From CAYQCE01 sp964415885 (GTDB lineage: Bacteria; Zixibacteria; MSB-5A5; JAABVY01; JAHJOQ01): DNA of 64,000 bases. Under the pieces are notes generated by a model that worked only from the letters and a program-made list of their open reading frames with translations, was not told where the DNA came from and did not search any database. The translations under genes were made by a program, and so were the position numbers. The DNA lies in the NCBI GenBank assembly GCA_964415885.1, contig CAYQCE010000011.1, positions 7,981-71,980 of the forward strand, written 5' to 3'. Positions 31,247 through 41,081 of the stretch are shown piece by piece (position 1 is the stretch's first letter; every line of letters begins with the position of its first letter).

Positions 31247-33157
31247 ATGAATACGCAGGATCAGCAACTGCAATCACTGCTGCAGCAGCTCGCGAGTGAA
31301 GACTCGCTGGATCGTGAGCAGGCCTGCCTTCAGCTTCGCGACTTCGATCAGGATGAAGCGCGTGCCGGACTGGTCGCATGTCTGCAGGATCCGGACAAGG
31401 GAATTCGCGAACTTGCTGCAGAGAGTCTGATTGCCATGAAGGGAAAGTCGACCGCCGACTTCCTCACCTGTCTGCTGAGCCACGAGGATATCTCGGTTCG
31501 CAATCTTGCCGCAGAAATCCTCTTCAGAATAGGGGAAGACTCCGTTGAGGCGTTGCTTTCCGTACTCGATGACGAGGATAAGGACGTCCGCAAGTTCGGA
31601 GCAGACATCCTCGGACAGATAGGATCGCCGCGAGCTGTTGAACGACTCATCGTGGCGCTCAATAATGATGAAAACGCCAATGTCGTGTGTTCGGCTGCAG
31701 AATCTCTCGGGATGATCGGAGATTCTTCGGCGGTTCCGGTGCTAATCAACATCTTCGAGAATGATGAAAATGCACAGGCTCAGGCTGCGGAAGCGCTCGG
31801 GAGAATTGGCGACAGGCAGGCGGTTGAGGTATTGATAAAGAACCTGGATCACGACGATTGCGTGGTTCGATTCGCCGCTCTCGAGGCTCTCGGGAATCTG
31901 AAGAAGCGGGATGCCGTCCCGCACCTGATGGAGCTTCTGAGCAGCGCCGAAGACTCGACGAAGAACATAGTTTTTGGAGCATTGATCAAGATCGCGAATG
32001 CGACCGGCAGAGATGTTCTGGACAATATGCCGTCGCGTCAGCTCAGGGAATGTCTGTTCCGCGCGACAAAAGCGGATGACAGGCAGGCACGATTATTCGC
32101 GCTCGAGGAGCTTTCTCACTGGGAGGGACCGTCGGTCGTCGACGAACTCCTCGAAGCACTCAGATCTGATGACGAGGAGATTCGCAGCCGAGCGAAGGAA
32201 GCTCTAAAAAAGAGTGCGGTTACAGCAACGGAGCGCATTACACTTGCGCTCGGAAGCGATGACAGCTCGTTTCTGCTCGATATCCTTGAGACTATCTCGT
32301 ACACGAACAACTCCCGATTCTCGTTCGATGTCGAGAAGCTCGCCTCTCATGAGGACCCCGAGGTTCGGGAGGAGGTCGCGAGAACACTCGGTAGAATCGG
32401 TGATCGACAGGCCATAGAAACGCTTGAAAAGCTGGCTTCAGACGAGGTTGGCCACGTCCGGTCCTCAGCAATGAAGGCTATCGGCTGGGTTGGCGATACT
32501 CGCGAGGTTCAGTATCTGATCGACGGACTCGATGATCCGTATCCCGATGTTCAGGAGGCCGCCATGGGCGCAATGGTGCTGATCGGCGGAGATCGGGTAA
32601 TCGATCAGTTCAAGAAGGACCTGCATCACTCCAACTCCCGCAGACAGAGACTTGCTGCTATGGCACTCGGCTGGATCGGTGAGGACGAGGTTGTGGAGCC
32701 TCTGATTTCGGCGCTCAACCATGAGGAGTGGGAAGTCAGACGCAGTGCAGTGGAGTCGCTGTCGAGGATCGCCAACGAGGGGGCGATAAACCCAATCAAA
32801 TTCTCGCTCAACGACGAAGATCCGCAGGTCAGGAAGGCGGCGGTGGATGCCCTGATTTCTCTTCAGGGACGAACGTCCGGCGAAAGCCTTATGCCGCTCC
32901 TCGAAGACCAGGATGTGTGGGTTCGCTTCCATGTCATAAATGCGCTCGGAAGAATCGAGTATGCGTTGGCCGCAAACAAGATCACCGATCTGCTCGCGGA
33001 CGAGAACGACATAATCCGGGTGGCATCCGCCAAAGCGCTCGCCAACATCAAGGACCGGGATGCTCTCCCGCGTCTGAAGGCCGCGCTTGCCGATGACAAT
33101 CCGGACGTGCTGAACGCGGTAACGGAAGCGGTTGAGCAAATTGAGAGAAACTTCTGA
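31247..33157 (+). CDS. HEAT-repeat (PBS-lyase-like) protein
   Basis: The 636-residue soluble protein is made almost entirely of about 20 HEAT-like repeats of roughly 31 residues (pattern D-x-x-x-x-V-R-x-x-A-x-x-x-L-G-x-I-G-D). It forms a helical solenoid suited to protein-protein contacts, and no catalytic domain is visible. The STAS gene lies 17 bases upstream and a receiver gene starts 7 bases after its stop, which suggests a scaffold or adaptor in this signalling block. That role is inferred from position. Confidence 0.85.
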   Translation: MNTQDQQLQSLLQQLASEDSLDREQACLQLRDFDQDEARAGLVACLQDPDKGIRELAAESLIAMKGKSTADFLTCLLSHEDISVRNLAAEILFRIGEDSVEALLSVLDDEDKDVRKFGADILGQIGSPRAVERLIVALNNDENANVVCSAAESLGMIGDSSAVPVLINIFENDENAQAQAAEALGRIGDRQAVEVLIKNLDHDDCVVRFAALEALGNLKKRDAVPHLMELLSSAEDSTKNIVFGALIKIANATGRDVLDNMPSRQLRECLFRATKADDRQARLFALEELSHWEGPSVVDELLEALRSDDEEIRSRAKEALKKSAVTATERITLALGSDDSSFLLDILETISYTNNSRFSFDVEKLASHEDPEVREEVARTLGRIGDRQAIETLEKLASDEVGHVRSSAMKAIGWVGDTREVQYLIDGLDDPYPDVQEAAMGAMVLIGGDRVIDQFKKDLHHSNSRRQRLAAMALGWIGEDEVVEPLISALNHEEWEVRRSAVESLSRIANEGAINPIKFSLNDEDPQVRKAAVDALISLQGRTSGESLMPLLEDQDVWVRFHVINALGRIEYALAANKITDLLADENDIIRVASAKALANIKDRDALPRLKAALADDNPDVLNAVTEAVEQIERNF

Positions 33158-33164
33158 GGATACG

Positions 33165-33554
33165 ATGAAGAAGATATTGATCGTAGACGATGAGCTTCTG
33201 ATCCGCGATTTGCTGTACGACTTTTTCAGCTCGCGCGACTACCATATCAGTATGGCGGACTCAGGGGAGAAGGCGCTGGAATTGCTCGGTTCCGAAAAGA
33301 TCGATTGCATTCTGACAGATCTCAAGATGCCGGGCATCAACGGCCTCGAGCTCGCCGAGCGAGCGAAGGAGTCGTTTGAAAGCCACATCCCAGTAATTGT
33401 CATGACAGGATTCCCTTCGCTCGAGTCGGCGATCGAGGCTCTCAGGAAGAGAGTCTACGACTATGTTGTCAAGCCGTTCAATGTGAATCGGCTATACAAC
33501 GTTGTGGAGAAGGCGATAGAGGAATCGAATGGGAAGCAGTACACCTGGGAGTAA
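33165..33554 (+). CDS. Single-domain response regulator
   Basis: The 129-residue receiver domain has the acidic pair DDE near the N-terminus, the phospho-acceptor Asp in ILTDLKMPG (about residue 53), the Thr in MTGFPS, and the Lys in YVVKPF. There is no output domain. Start ATG 33165 is preceded by GAGGA. The partner kinase is unknown; CheA and a PAS kinase lie downstream. Confidence 0.88.
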   Translation: MKKILIVDDELLIRDLLYDFFSSRDYHISMADSGEKALELLGSEKIDCILTDLKMPGINGLELAERAKESFESHIPVIVMTGFPSLESAIEALRKRVYDYVVKPFNVNRLYNVVEKAIEESNGKQYTWE

Positions 33555-33556
33555 CG

Positions 33557-34195
33557 ATGGAAGCACACAAGATACTCGTGGTAGACGATGAGCTTTTTGT
33601 GAGGGAACTCCTCGAGGAGTATTTCTCCAAGCTCGATTTCGAGGTGCATGTTGCGAACGCTGGGCCTTCCGCTCTGAAGCTCGTGGCCGAACACCAGTTC
33701 AAGGTCGCGCTGATCGATCTGAAGATGGCGGATATGGACGGTATCGAGGTGCTTCAATCCATACGCGAACTGGATGAGAACCTGATAGTGATACTGATGA
33801 CCGGCTATCCAACAGTGGAGTCATCGGTGGAAGCGATGCGCGCCGGTGCATACGATTACGTAATCAAGCCTTTCAGGCTGAACGAGTTGAAAGACATTAT
33901 CTCTCGTGCGATCAAGGAGCACCAAATGAGATGCGAGATAAACGATATCAAAGCTCGGGTGGAGGCTCTGGAGTGCAGATTCGAGCAGGTAGATAGGGAG
34001 GATGACTCCGATACAAAATCTGAGATCACGAGGCGGGTGGCTGTGCGCGCGAGTTCCAGCGGGTATTTGAAGACTACCGGCTCCGATCTCAATCTCGAGA
34101 GTCAGATTGAAAGATGGGGCAAACTGCTTAAGGACGGGCTCATTACGCAGCAGGAATTCGAGTCGAATAAGAAACGCATATTGAGTGCGGTCTGA
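33557..34195 (+). CDS. Response regulator with C-terminal SHOCT-like domain
   Basis: This 212-residue protein has a full receiver domain (DDE; phospho-acceptor in IDLKMADMDG; MTGYPT; KPFRL) and a linker of about 45 residues containing a short coiled coil. It ends in a 32-residue segment (QIERWGKLLKDGLITQQEF...) that fits the SHOCT short C-terminal domain, which is often an oligomerisation tag. Receiver plus SHOCT is an uncommon pairing. It starts 2 bases after the previous gene. Confidence 0.8.
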   Translation: MEAHKILVVDDELFVRELLEEYFSKLDFEVHVANAGPSALKLVAEHQFKVALIDLKMADMDGIEVLQSIRELDENLIVILMTGYPTVESSVEAMRAGAYDYVIKPFRLNELKDIISRAIKEHQMRCEINDIKARVEALECRFEQVDREDDSDTKSEITRRVAVRASSSGYLKTTGSDLNLESQIERWGKLLKDGLITQQEFESNKKRILSAV

Positions 34196-34230
34196 CCTGC
34201 TGGTAACGGAGGGCTTTTGGGGTAACACAC

Positions 34231-35256
34231 ATGTTTAGTTCAAATTCCAGCGTACAAGAGCTCAAGCAAGAGGATTTCCTCGCCATCCGTGATTATATAC
34301 ACGAGCGGAGTGGAATATTCTTCGCCGAGAACAAGAAATACATCATCGAAAACCGACTCACGAAACGGATGAACGAACTCGGCGTCAAGACCTACAAAGA
34401 CTACTTCTATCTGATGAAGTACGACACCACGCAGAAGGAATTCAACACGTTGATGAACCTGATTACGACCAATGAGACGTCGTTCTACAGAAATCCTCCG
34501 CAGTTGAAGGCCTTCTCCGATGAGGTCCTGCCGCTGATCCTGGAAGAGAAGACTGAGGCTAAGAACAAGCGGTTGAGGATCTGGAGTGCCGGTTGCTCGA
34601 CGGGTGAGGAACCGTACACGATCGGCATGATCCTTCGTGAAAAAATACGTGATATCAACTCGTGGCAGATTGAGATTCTCGCCAACGATATCTCCGAGCA
34701 GGTTCTGTATGCCGCTCGAAGAGGCATCTATAACGACATGACACTGCGAGCAACAGATCGTTTCCTGATTGAAAAGTACTTCACCCGGGAGCCCGAGGGA
34801 CACAGGATTTCCGAGGATATCAAGCGGTTCGTTAAGTTCAGTCACATGAATCTCACGGACACCAAGAAGATGTCAATGTTCCGCGATGTGGATATCATAT
34901 TTTGTCGAAACGTCATGATATATTTCTCGGACGAGGTGAAGAAAAACATCGTCCGACAGTTCTATCACTCACTCAGACCGGGGGGCTACTTTTTTATCGG
35001 TCACTCTGAGAGCCTGCACGGGATTTCGAAATCCTTCAAGCTCGTCTACTTCAAGAACGCGCTTGTCTACAACAAGGAGAAATCCACGGGCACGGCCGGC
35101 ACTGCCGCCGCTTCGGCAACTGCCGGAGTTGGTGGTACGAAGTCTGTTGCGGAGATCGCGGCATCCAGGACACAGAGCAAGACCGTTGCAGGAAAGACAA
35201 CCTCGACGTTGAAGACTCTGGATGAGATACAGCGGCTTCTTGCCGCCAGGAAGTGA
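34231..35256 (+). CDS. cheR: CheR chemoreceptor methyltransferase
   Basis: CheR methylates glutamates of chemoreceptors with SAM. The N-terminal helical domain is followed by the SAM fold (IWSAGCSTGEEPYTIGMIL, about residue 118). NETSFYRNP, IFCRNVMIYF and FFIGHSESL are also present. After residue about 285 comes an extension of roughly 55 residues rich in Ala, Thr, Ser and Gly, ending in a helix (TLKTLDEIQRLLAARK). That may be a flexible tether. No receptor gene lies in this window, so its target is encoded elsewhere or is unusual. Confidence 0.92.
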   Translation: MFSSNSSVQELKQEDFLAIRDYIHERSGIFFAENKKYIIENRLTKRMNELGVKTYKDYFYLMKYDTTQKEFNTLMNLITTNETSFYRNPPQLKAFSDEVLPLILEEKTEAKNKRLRIWSAGCSTGEEPYTIGMILREKIRDINSWQIEILANDISEQVLYAARRGIYNDMTLRATDRFLIEKYFTREPEGHRISEDIKRFVKFSHMNLTDTKKMSMFRDVDIIFCRNVMIYFSDEVKKNIVRQFYHSLRPGGYFFIGHSESLHGISKSFKLVYFKNALVYNKEKSTGTAGTAAASATAGVGGTKSVAEIAASRTQSKTVAGKTTSTLKTLDEIQRLLAARK

Positions 35257-35285
35257 AAAGAACGTATGCAAATAAAGGTTAGGTT

Positions 35286-35660
35286 ATGGAGCGGACTGTA
35301 CTTGTAGTTGATGATTCGCCGACCGTTGTGAAGTTCGTGAGCTACAGCCTGAAGAACTCTGGCTTCAGTGTGATCACGGCAATCGACGGTATGGACGCAA
35401 TCGAAAAAGTGTCATCTCTCGGAAGCGCCGTGGATCTGGTGATTACCGATCTGAATATGCCGAACATGGACGGCTATGAGCTGATCAGCGTGCTTCGCCA
35501 GAGCGAGGAGTACTCAAAGACTCCCATTATCATTCTATCGTCGGAGGAGGACGATGATGATAAGAAGCTCGGCAGCGAAGTTGGTGCGGACTCGTATCTG
35601 ACCAAGCCGTTCAAGTCGTCCCTGCTTCTGAGAGAGGTTAAGAAGTTTATCAAGCAATAA
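35286..35660 (+). CDS. CheY-like response regulator
   Basis: The 124-residue single receiver domain has DDS near the N-terminus, phospho-acceptor Asp in VITDLNMPNMDG, Ser/Ser in ILSSEED and Lys in YLTKPF. It is one of two CheY-like genes between cheR and cheZ. Confidence 0.9.
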   Translation: MERTVLVVDDSPTVVKFVSYSLKNSGFSVITAIDGMDAIEKVSSLGSAVDLVITDLNMPNMDGYELISVLRQSEEYSKTPIIILSSEEDDDDKKLGSEVGADSYLTKPFKSSLLLREVKKFIKQ

Positions 35661-35712
35661 GCTTGCGGCTTTGAAGAATTTGACTTCCAAGGATAGACAG
35701 TAGGAGGAAGAT

Positions 35713-36090
35713 GTGTCTGATCTAAAGATTCTGGCCGTCGATGACTCGCCAACTATGCGCCGGATCATCATCAATACACTCAAGCGAGCCGGCTACGGCG
35801 ATGTCACTGAGGCGTCTGACGGAAAGGATGCTCTGGCAAAGCTGAAAGTCGACAAGTTCAACTTCGTGATAACCGACTGGAACATGCCGGAGATGGATGG
35901 TCTCACCTTCGTAACCAACATCCGAAAGACCCCGGAATACAAGGATCTTCCGATACTGATGGTGACGACCAGATCAGTGAAGGACGATATTATTGAGGCT
36001 ATGAAGGCCGGAGTGAATAACTACATCGTTAAGCCCTTTACTCCGGAGACTCTCAAGGAGAAGATTGAGAATACCTTGCAGGGTGAATAG
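35713..36090 (+). CDS. cheY: CheY chemotaxis response regulator
   Basis: The 125-residue receiver closely follows classical CheY: AVDDSPTMRRIIINTLKRAGYGDVTEASDGKDAL, phospho-acceptor Asp in VITDWNMPEMDGL, MVTTRS, and YIVKPFTPETL. The start is GTG, preceded by GGAGGAAG. An ATG two bases upstream is in another frame. It is adjacent to the cheZ-like gene, its likely phosphatase. Confidence 0.93.
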   Translation: MSDLKILAVDDSPTMRRIIINTLKRAGYGDVTEASDGKDALAKLKVDKFNFVITDWNMPEMDGLTFVTNIRKTPEYKDLPILMVTTRSVKDDIIEAMKAGVNNYIVKPFTPETLKEKIENTLQGE

Positions 36091-36130
36091 GTTCAACTTA
36101 CCGATGATAGAGTAGACAGGAGGCAAAACG

Positions 36131-36751
36131 ATGTCACAGCAGGAAACAAAGCCGCTCGACATACATTCGGAGCTAAAAGAACTCACTGCTTCGATTCAGG
36201 AGATGGTGAAGTCATTTCGTCAGCTTCAGAGTCCGATCGAGGAATCGCGTATGCAGGTTCCCGAGGCTACCTCTCAGTTGGAGAGAATCACCAAGCAGAC
36301 AGAAGAGGCCACGCATCGAGTGCTCGACATGGTTGAAGAGATCACGAACGACGCGGCGGATATGGTGCAGGATCTGAAGGTTCTCAGGAAGGCACTTCCC
36401 GCGACGTATTTCAAGAATCGTTCAAAGGTGCGCGATACATTCGAGCGCCTTCAGCTCAAGGCCGCGAGAGGACAGGACCGCGCGTTTGCCATCATGGACG
36501 CGCTCCAGTTCCAGGACATTACCTCGCAGCAGATGGATCATGCGGCTCACTTGCTCGATGAAGTGGAGACCAAGCTGCACAGCGTCATGGGGCTGTTCAA
36601 CCCCGAATCGGGAGGTAAAAGCGACTATATACTCGTGCACAAGAAGCGGGTCTTTGATCCAAATGCCAGCTTTAATGTGAGCCCTGACGCTCAGTCTGAT
36701 GTGGACAGTCTTGTCAGCTCACTCAAGAACGGCGAGGACGAGAGCGACTGA
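36131..36751 (+). CDS. cheZ: CheZ-like CheY-P phosphatase
   Basis: This is a 206-residue, mostly helical protein. A long helical hairpin contains LQFQDITSQQMDH (about residue 122). The Asp and Gln of D-I-T-S-Q match the catalytic pair of CheZ (D-L-T-G-Q in E. coli). The C-terminal DVDSLVSSLKN resembles the CheY-binding peptide of CheZ. It would speed dephosphorylation of the CheY encoded just upstream. cheA starts 25 bases after it. Confidence 0.75.
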   Translation: MSQQETKPLDIHSELKELTASIQEMVKSFRQLQSPIEESRMQVPEATSQLERITKQTEEATHRVLDMVEEITNDAADMVQDLKVLRKALPATYFKNRSKVRDTFERLQLKAARGQDRAFAIMDALQFQDITSQQMDHAAHLLDEVETKLHSVMGLFNPESGGKSDYILVHKKRVFDPNASFNVSPDAQSDVDSLVSSLKNGEDESD

Positions 36752-36776
36752 CACCGGGACGACCCAAGGAGGCATA

Positions 36777-38675
36777 ATGTCTGGCGACTTTGAACTTGAT
36801 GAGATGAAGGCCATTATAGATGAGTTTATGGTCGAGACTGACGAGCTCGTGTCTCAGCTTGACTCTGATCTCGTAGCTATTGAAAAGACCCCGGACGATC
36901 TCGACCTGCTCAATCGAATATTCCGTTCGGCGCACACAATCAAGGGTACATCCGGTTTCCTTGGCTTCAATGAGCTTTCCAGGCTTACACACAAGATGGA
37001 GGATGTGCTGAACAAGCTTCGGAAGGGCGAGCTGAAGCTCAGTCCGGAGATGATGGATACTCTGCTCGAGTGTGTCGATTATCTCAAAGGTATGCTCGCC
37101 GGTATCGCTGACAACGGCCAGGAGGTGCCGAGAGACCTCTCCGACATTCTCGCGAAGCTCGATGATGCCGAGAAGGGTATGATAGCAGAGGCGGGCGGCG
37201 ATGCAGAGAGTGAACCAGAAACCGAGCCCGAGATAGATTCCGCCCATACGGACAGCCCCGAAGCCGAGCCATCAGGTTCAGATTGCGAAAATTCGGTTGA
37301 GAAGCTGTTCGAGCAGATTCAGGAGGGCATCTCATCTCCTGAACCTCATGATGAGTTGGAGAAATCGGAGCAGGATCCCATTCTCGAGCAGCCGAAGGAA
37401 CCAGCGCAAGCGCCGGAGGACAAACAGCCGACCGGACAACAGGACAAGGCCTCGAAGATTCGCAAAGACCTTCTCGATCGAAAGAAAGCGGATACCACGA
37501 TTCGAGTCGACGTCAAGCGGCTCGATAACCTCATGAACATGATGGGCGAGCTTGTCCTCGGCAGAAACTCACTCGTTCAGCTCTCCAGCAATGTCAATCA
37601 ACGCTGGGAGGGTGAGCCGGAAGTCGAGAAACTCAATCAAGCTACCACACAGATAAACTTCATCACAACCGAGCTGCAGATGGCGGTCATGAAGATGCGC
37701 ATGCTGCCGATCGGCAATGTATTCAATAAGTTTCCCAGAGTGGTTCGCGACCTCGCACGTGATCAGAAAAAGCAGATCGACCTGCAGATTTACGGCGAGG
37801 AGACCGAGCTCGACAAGTCGGTGATCGAGGAAATCGGTGACCCGCTCGTGCACCTGATCCGCAATTCGTGCGATCATGGTATCGAGCCGCCCGATGAGAG
37901 AGTGAAGGCGGGCAAGCAGGAGCGCGGCACGATTACATTGATAGCCGATCAGGAAGGTTCGCATATCGTTATCAAGGTCAAGGATGACGGCCGCGGACTC
38001 GATGTTGACAGGATTTGTGAAAAGGCGATCGAGAAGGGCATCGCCACCAGGGAAGAAATCCGCCAGATGCCCGAAATCGAGAAGATGCTGTTCATCTTCC
38101 ATCCCGGCTTCTCCACTGCTAAGAAGATAACGGATGTTTCCGGCCGGGGCGTCGGAATGGATGTCGTGCGCACGAACATCGAGAAGCTCAACGGTACGAT
38201 TGAGATCGAGTCGAAGAAGGGCGAGGGCACGTCGATAATCATCAAGCTCCCGCTCACACTTGCGATCGTACAGGGCCTGCTTGTGCGAAACGATGAAGAT
38301 GTTTACGCTATACCTCTGGCATCGGTCCTTGAGACGGTACGTCTCAAGGAAGGCGATATACAGTATATCAATCAGCGCGAGGTGATTCGTCTGCGCGACA
38401 CAGTGTTGCCGATCATCAATCTGACGGAGGTCCTGGATGGCAGCATGAACACTAACGGTGCCGCAAAACCATATGTTGTCGTTGTCGGTCTGGCCGAGAA
38501 AAGACTCGGTCTGCTCGTGGATGATCTTCTCGGACAGGAGGAGGTCGTGATCAAGTCTCTCGGTGACTATCTCGGCAATACGCCGGGAGTTGCCGGAGCC
38601 ACGATAATGGGCGACGGCAGGATACGACTCATAGTGGACATCGCGGGACTATTCAATCTCGTGAAGACGGTCTAA
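36777..38675 (+). CDS. cheA: CheA chemotaxis histidine kinase
   Basis: The 632-residue protein has an HPt domain with the phospho-acceptor His in RSAHTIKGTSGFLGF (about residue 49). An acidic, proline-rich linker of some 110 residues follows, without a recognisable CheY-binding P2 domain. Next come the dimerisation domain (VDVKRLDNLMNMMGELVLGRN), the GHKL ATPase (HLIRNSCDHGIEPPDER, DDGRGLD, GRGVGMDVV) and a C-terminal CheW-like domain (LLVRNDEDVYAIPLASV). AAGGAGG precedes ATG 36777. No separate cheW or receptor gene is nearby. Confidence 0.93.
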   Translation: MSGDFELDEMKAIIDEFMVETDELVSQLDSDLVAIEKTPDDLDLLNRIFRSAHTIKGTSGFLGFNELSRLTHKMEDVLNKLRKGELKLSPEMMDTLLECVDYLKGMLAGIADNGQEVPRDLSDILAKLDDAEKGMIAEAGGDAESEPETEPEIDSAHTDSPEAEPSGSDCENSVEKLFEQIQEGISSPEPHDELEKSEQDPILEQPKEPAQAPEDKQPTGQQDKASKIRKDLLDRKKADTTIRVDVKRLDNLMNMMGELVLGRNSLVQLSSNVNQRWEGEPEVEKLNQATTQINFITTELQMAVMKMRMLPIGNVFNKFPRVVRDLARDQKKQIDLQIYGEETELDKSVIEEIGDPLVHLIRNSCDHGIEPPDERVKAGKQERGTITLIADQEGSHIVIKVKDDGRGLDVDRICEKAIEKGIATREEIRQMPEIEKMLFIFHPGFSTAKKITDVSGRGVGMDVVRTNIEKLNGTIEIESKKGEGTSIIIKLPLTLAIVQGLLVRNDEDVYAIPLASVLETVRLKEGDIQYINQREVIRLRDTVLPIINLTEVLDGSMNTNGAAKPYVVVVGLAEKRLGLLVDDLLGQEEVVIKSLGDYLGNTPGVAGATIMGDGRIRLIVDIAGLFNLVKTV

Positions 38676-38681
38676 GAGACA

Positions 38682-39776
38682 ATGGCAATCCAGCAGCGAA
38701 ATATAAACGTGCTCGTCGTGGATGACTCCGCGTTCATGCGGAAGGCCATCTCGATGATGCTTGAATCCGATCCGAATATTACTGTCTGTGGCATGGCGAG
38801 AGACGGCGCCGAAGCCGTCGAAAAAGTGGCGGAGCTTAAGCCCGATCTCATCACCATGGACATCGAGATGCCTCGTATGAACGGGCTGGATGCTCTTTCG
38901 AGTATAATGAAGGAGAATCCGACTCCAGTCATCATGGTCTCGTCCCTGACGACGGAGGGTGCCAAAGCAACTCTTGAGGCGTTTGATAAGGGCGCCATAG
39001 ATTTCATACCGAAACAGCTTTCGTACGTCTCTCTCGATATCGTCAAGATCAAGGAAAACCTGATCGAAAAGGTTAAATACATCCATTCGCGTCGCCGTAC
39101 GCTTATGGCGCAGTACGCACTGCGCAAGCGCAGGGTGGAGCGAGTCGAGGAAAAGCCCGCTGTTGCGCGTCCCGTGGCCCCGACAACCGGAAGGCTGATC
39201 AGGAGGGGCATCAATATCGTGGCGATCGGAGTCTCCACCGGAGGCCCGCCTGCTCTTCAAGCTATCATCCCCAAAATACCCAGGAACTTCCCGTCCGGTC
39301 TGCTGGTCGTCCAGCATATGCCGCCCATGTTCACAAAATCTCTTGCAGCTCGTCTGGATGGTATGTCGCAGGTGAAGGTGAAGGAAGCCGAGCACGGTGA
39401 ACCGATTGTCGCTGGTTGTGTGTACATAGCCCCCGGTGACAAACATCTGAAGGTGCGCAAATGGGGTGGGAATGCCGATATCAAGCTCGATGACGAACCA
39501 GCCAATTCTCTTCACAAGCCCTCGGTTGACGTGATGATGACCTCGGTGGCAGAGACTTACGGTGGCGCCTCACTCGGGGTGATCCTGACAGGCATGGGCT
39601 CCGACGGCTCCAACGGAATCAGCCACATGAAGCAGAAGGGCGCCAAAGTCATCGCTCAGAACGAGCAGAGCTGCGTCGTCTATGGTATGCCACGGGCAAT
39701 AATAGACAGGGGACTCGCTGATAAAGTCTCGGCGCTCGAGAATATCGCAGACGTCATTTGCTCATTCTTCCGTTGA
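38682..39776 (+). CDS. cheB: CheB protein-glutamate methylesterase
   Basis: CheB removes methyl groups or deamidates receptors when phosphorylated by CheA. The receiver domain (DDSAFMRKAI; phospho-acceptor in ITMDIEMPRMNG) is followed by the esterase domain with the catalytic Ser (IGVSTGGPPALQ), His (VQHMPPMF) and Asp (LTGMGSDGSNG). Its 364 residues are normal. It begins 6 bases after the cheA stop. Confidence 0.94.
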   Translation: MAIQQRNINVLVVDDSAFMRKAISMMLESDPNITVCGMARDGAEAVEKVAELKPDLITMDIEMPRMNGLDALSSIMKENPTPVIMVSSLTTEGAKATLEAFDKGAIDFIPKQLSYVSLDIVKIKENLIEKVKYIHSRRRTLMAQYALRKRRVERVEEKPAVARPVAPTTGRLIRRGINIVAIGVSTGGPPALQAIIPKIPRNFPSGLLVVQHMPPMFTKSLAARLDGMSQVKVKEAEHGEPIVAGCVYIAPGDKHLKVRKWGGNADIKLDDEPANSLHKPSVDVMMTSVAETYGGASLGVILTGMGSDGSNGISHMKQKGAKVIAQNEQSCVVYGMPRAIIDRGLADKVSALENIADVICSFFR

Positions 39777-39818
39777 TTTTTTTGTTGATACGATCCGGAA
39801 TACTCCCGTTTATACCTC

Positions 39819-41045
39819 ATGATGAGTGATAAAGAGGCTGTGTCCAGCACAGAGAAGCTGGAACTGTACACCGACGCATTCGAGTCCTTCGAGAGGACTA
39901 TCGGCCGGCTCGAGAAATCATACGCCGATCTCGAAGAGCGTTTCTCGACGCTTAACTCGCGTCTCGAAGAGACGAACGAACGTCTTCGCCACGCTCTTGA
40001 TGAGAAAGAGCGTGCGCGCTCGTTCTTGAATAACGTGCTATCGTCCGTGTCATCGGCGATACTCGTCTACGACCGGGATGGACGAATCAGTATGTACAAC
40101 AACGCAGCCGAGAGGCTTTTTGGTCTCGATGAAAATCTGAACGGCAAGTTCGGTGATGAGTTGATTGCGGAGAGCTCACGACCGGATATCTCGGGGGAGG
40201 CTACTCTCAAGGCCGGCGTCGAGTTCACCTCTGAGGAAAAGATGCTTACGTGTGTGGACGGCCGGGAAGTGCCGGTAGCGTTGTCTACGTCCCTAATGAC
40301 TGATAAGCACGATGAAGTTATTGGTGCCGTTGAGGTCTTTCATGACCTGACGAAGATCCGTGCGCTCGAGGACGAGGTGCTGAGGGTGAAGGCTCTTGCG
40401 GCACTGGGCGAGATTGCCGCAACGGTGGCGCACGAGGTCCGCAATCCACTCGGCGGCATAGTCGGGTTCGCGTCGCTATTGAAGCGCGACCTCCCGCCCG
40501 AGAACGAAGGGCATCGGCTCGTCGACAAGATCATCAAGGGCGTCGAGAATCTCGACAAGTCCGTATCGAGCCTGTTGATGTACGCTCGCGATGTCAATAT
40601 CTCGCGTCGCGAAGTCGATGTTTGCAAGTATATCAAAGAGATAACGACGTATTTCGCAGCGGATGTGAGCCGCGAAGATAACAAATATGATATAAAGACA
40701 TGCGCGGAGCCAAACCGCATCGTGTGGCGCCTCGATCCCGAGCAGTTCCGCCACGCGGTCGTCAATTTGCTCCAGAATGCGGCTCAAGCGATGCCGGAGG
40801 GCGGCACCGTCAAGCTCGATATTGCCGCGGATGACATGCTCCGCGTTGTTGTTGAGGACCAGGGCGATGGAATTCCTGAAGAGGTTCAGGGCCGGATTTT
40901 CGCGCCGTTTTTTACTACAAAGCAGGGTGGCACGGGCCTTGGCCTCGCGACGGTCAAGAAGATAGTCGAGGCGCACAGGGGCACGGTCGAGGCGGAATCT
41001 CTCGAGAGCGGAGGCGCTCGGTTCACGCTATCACTGCCGAGATAG
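39819..41045 (+). CDS. PAS-domain sensor histidine kinase
   Basis: The 408-residue protein is predicted to be soluble. It has an N-terminal coiled coil (residues 20-75), a PAS domain (about 75-180), HisKA with the phospho-acceptor His in VAHEVRNPLGGIVGF, and a HATPase domain (NLLQNAAQAMPEGG, DQGDGIPEE, GGTGLGLATVKK). It has no membrane segment. The two-start ATGATG at 39819 lacks a strong Shine-Dalgarno. With the NtrC-type regulator 36 bases downstream it forms an NtrB/NtrC-like pair. Confidence 0.9.
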   Translation: MMSDKEAVSSTEKLELYTDAFESFERTIGRLEKSYADLEERFSTLNSRLEETNERLRHALDEKERARSFLNNVLSSVSSAILVYDRDGRISMYNNAAERLFGLDENLNGKFGDELIAESSRPDISGEATLKAGVEFTSEEKMLTCVDGREVPVALSTSLMTDKHDEVIGAVEVFHDLTKIRALEDEVLRVKALAALGEIAATVAHEVRNPLGGIVGFASLLKRDLPPENEGHRLVDKIIKGVENLDKSVSSLLMYARDVNISRREVDVCKYIKEITTYFAADVSREDNKYDIKTCAEPNRIVWRLDPEQFRHAVVNLLQNAAQAMPEGGTVKLDIAADDMLRVVVEDQGDGIPEEVQGRIFAPFFTTKQGGTGLGLATVKKIVEAHRGTVEAESLESGGARFTLSLPR

Positions 41046-41081
41046 CAGAACTTGGAATGCTCTCCGGGGAAGGTGAGAATC

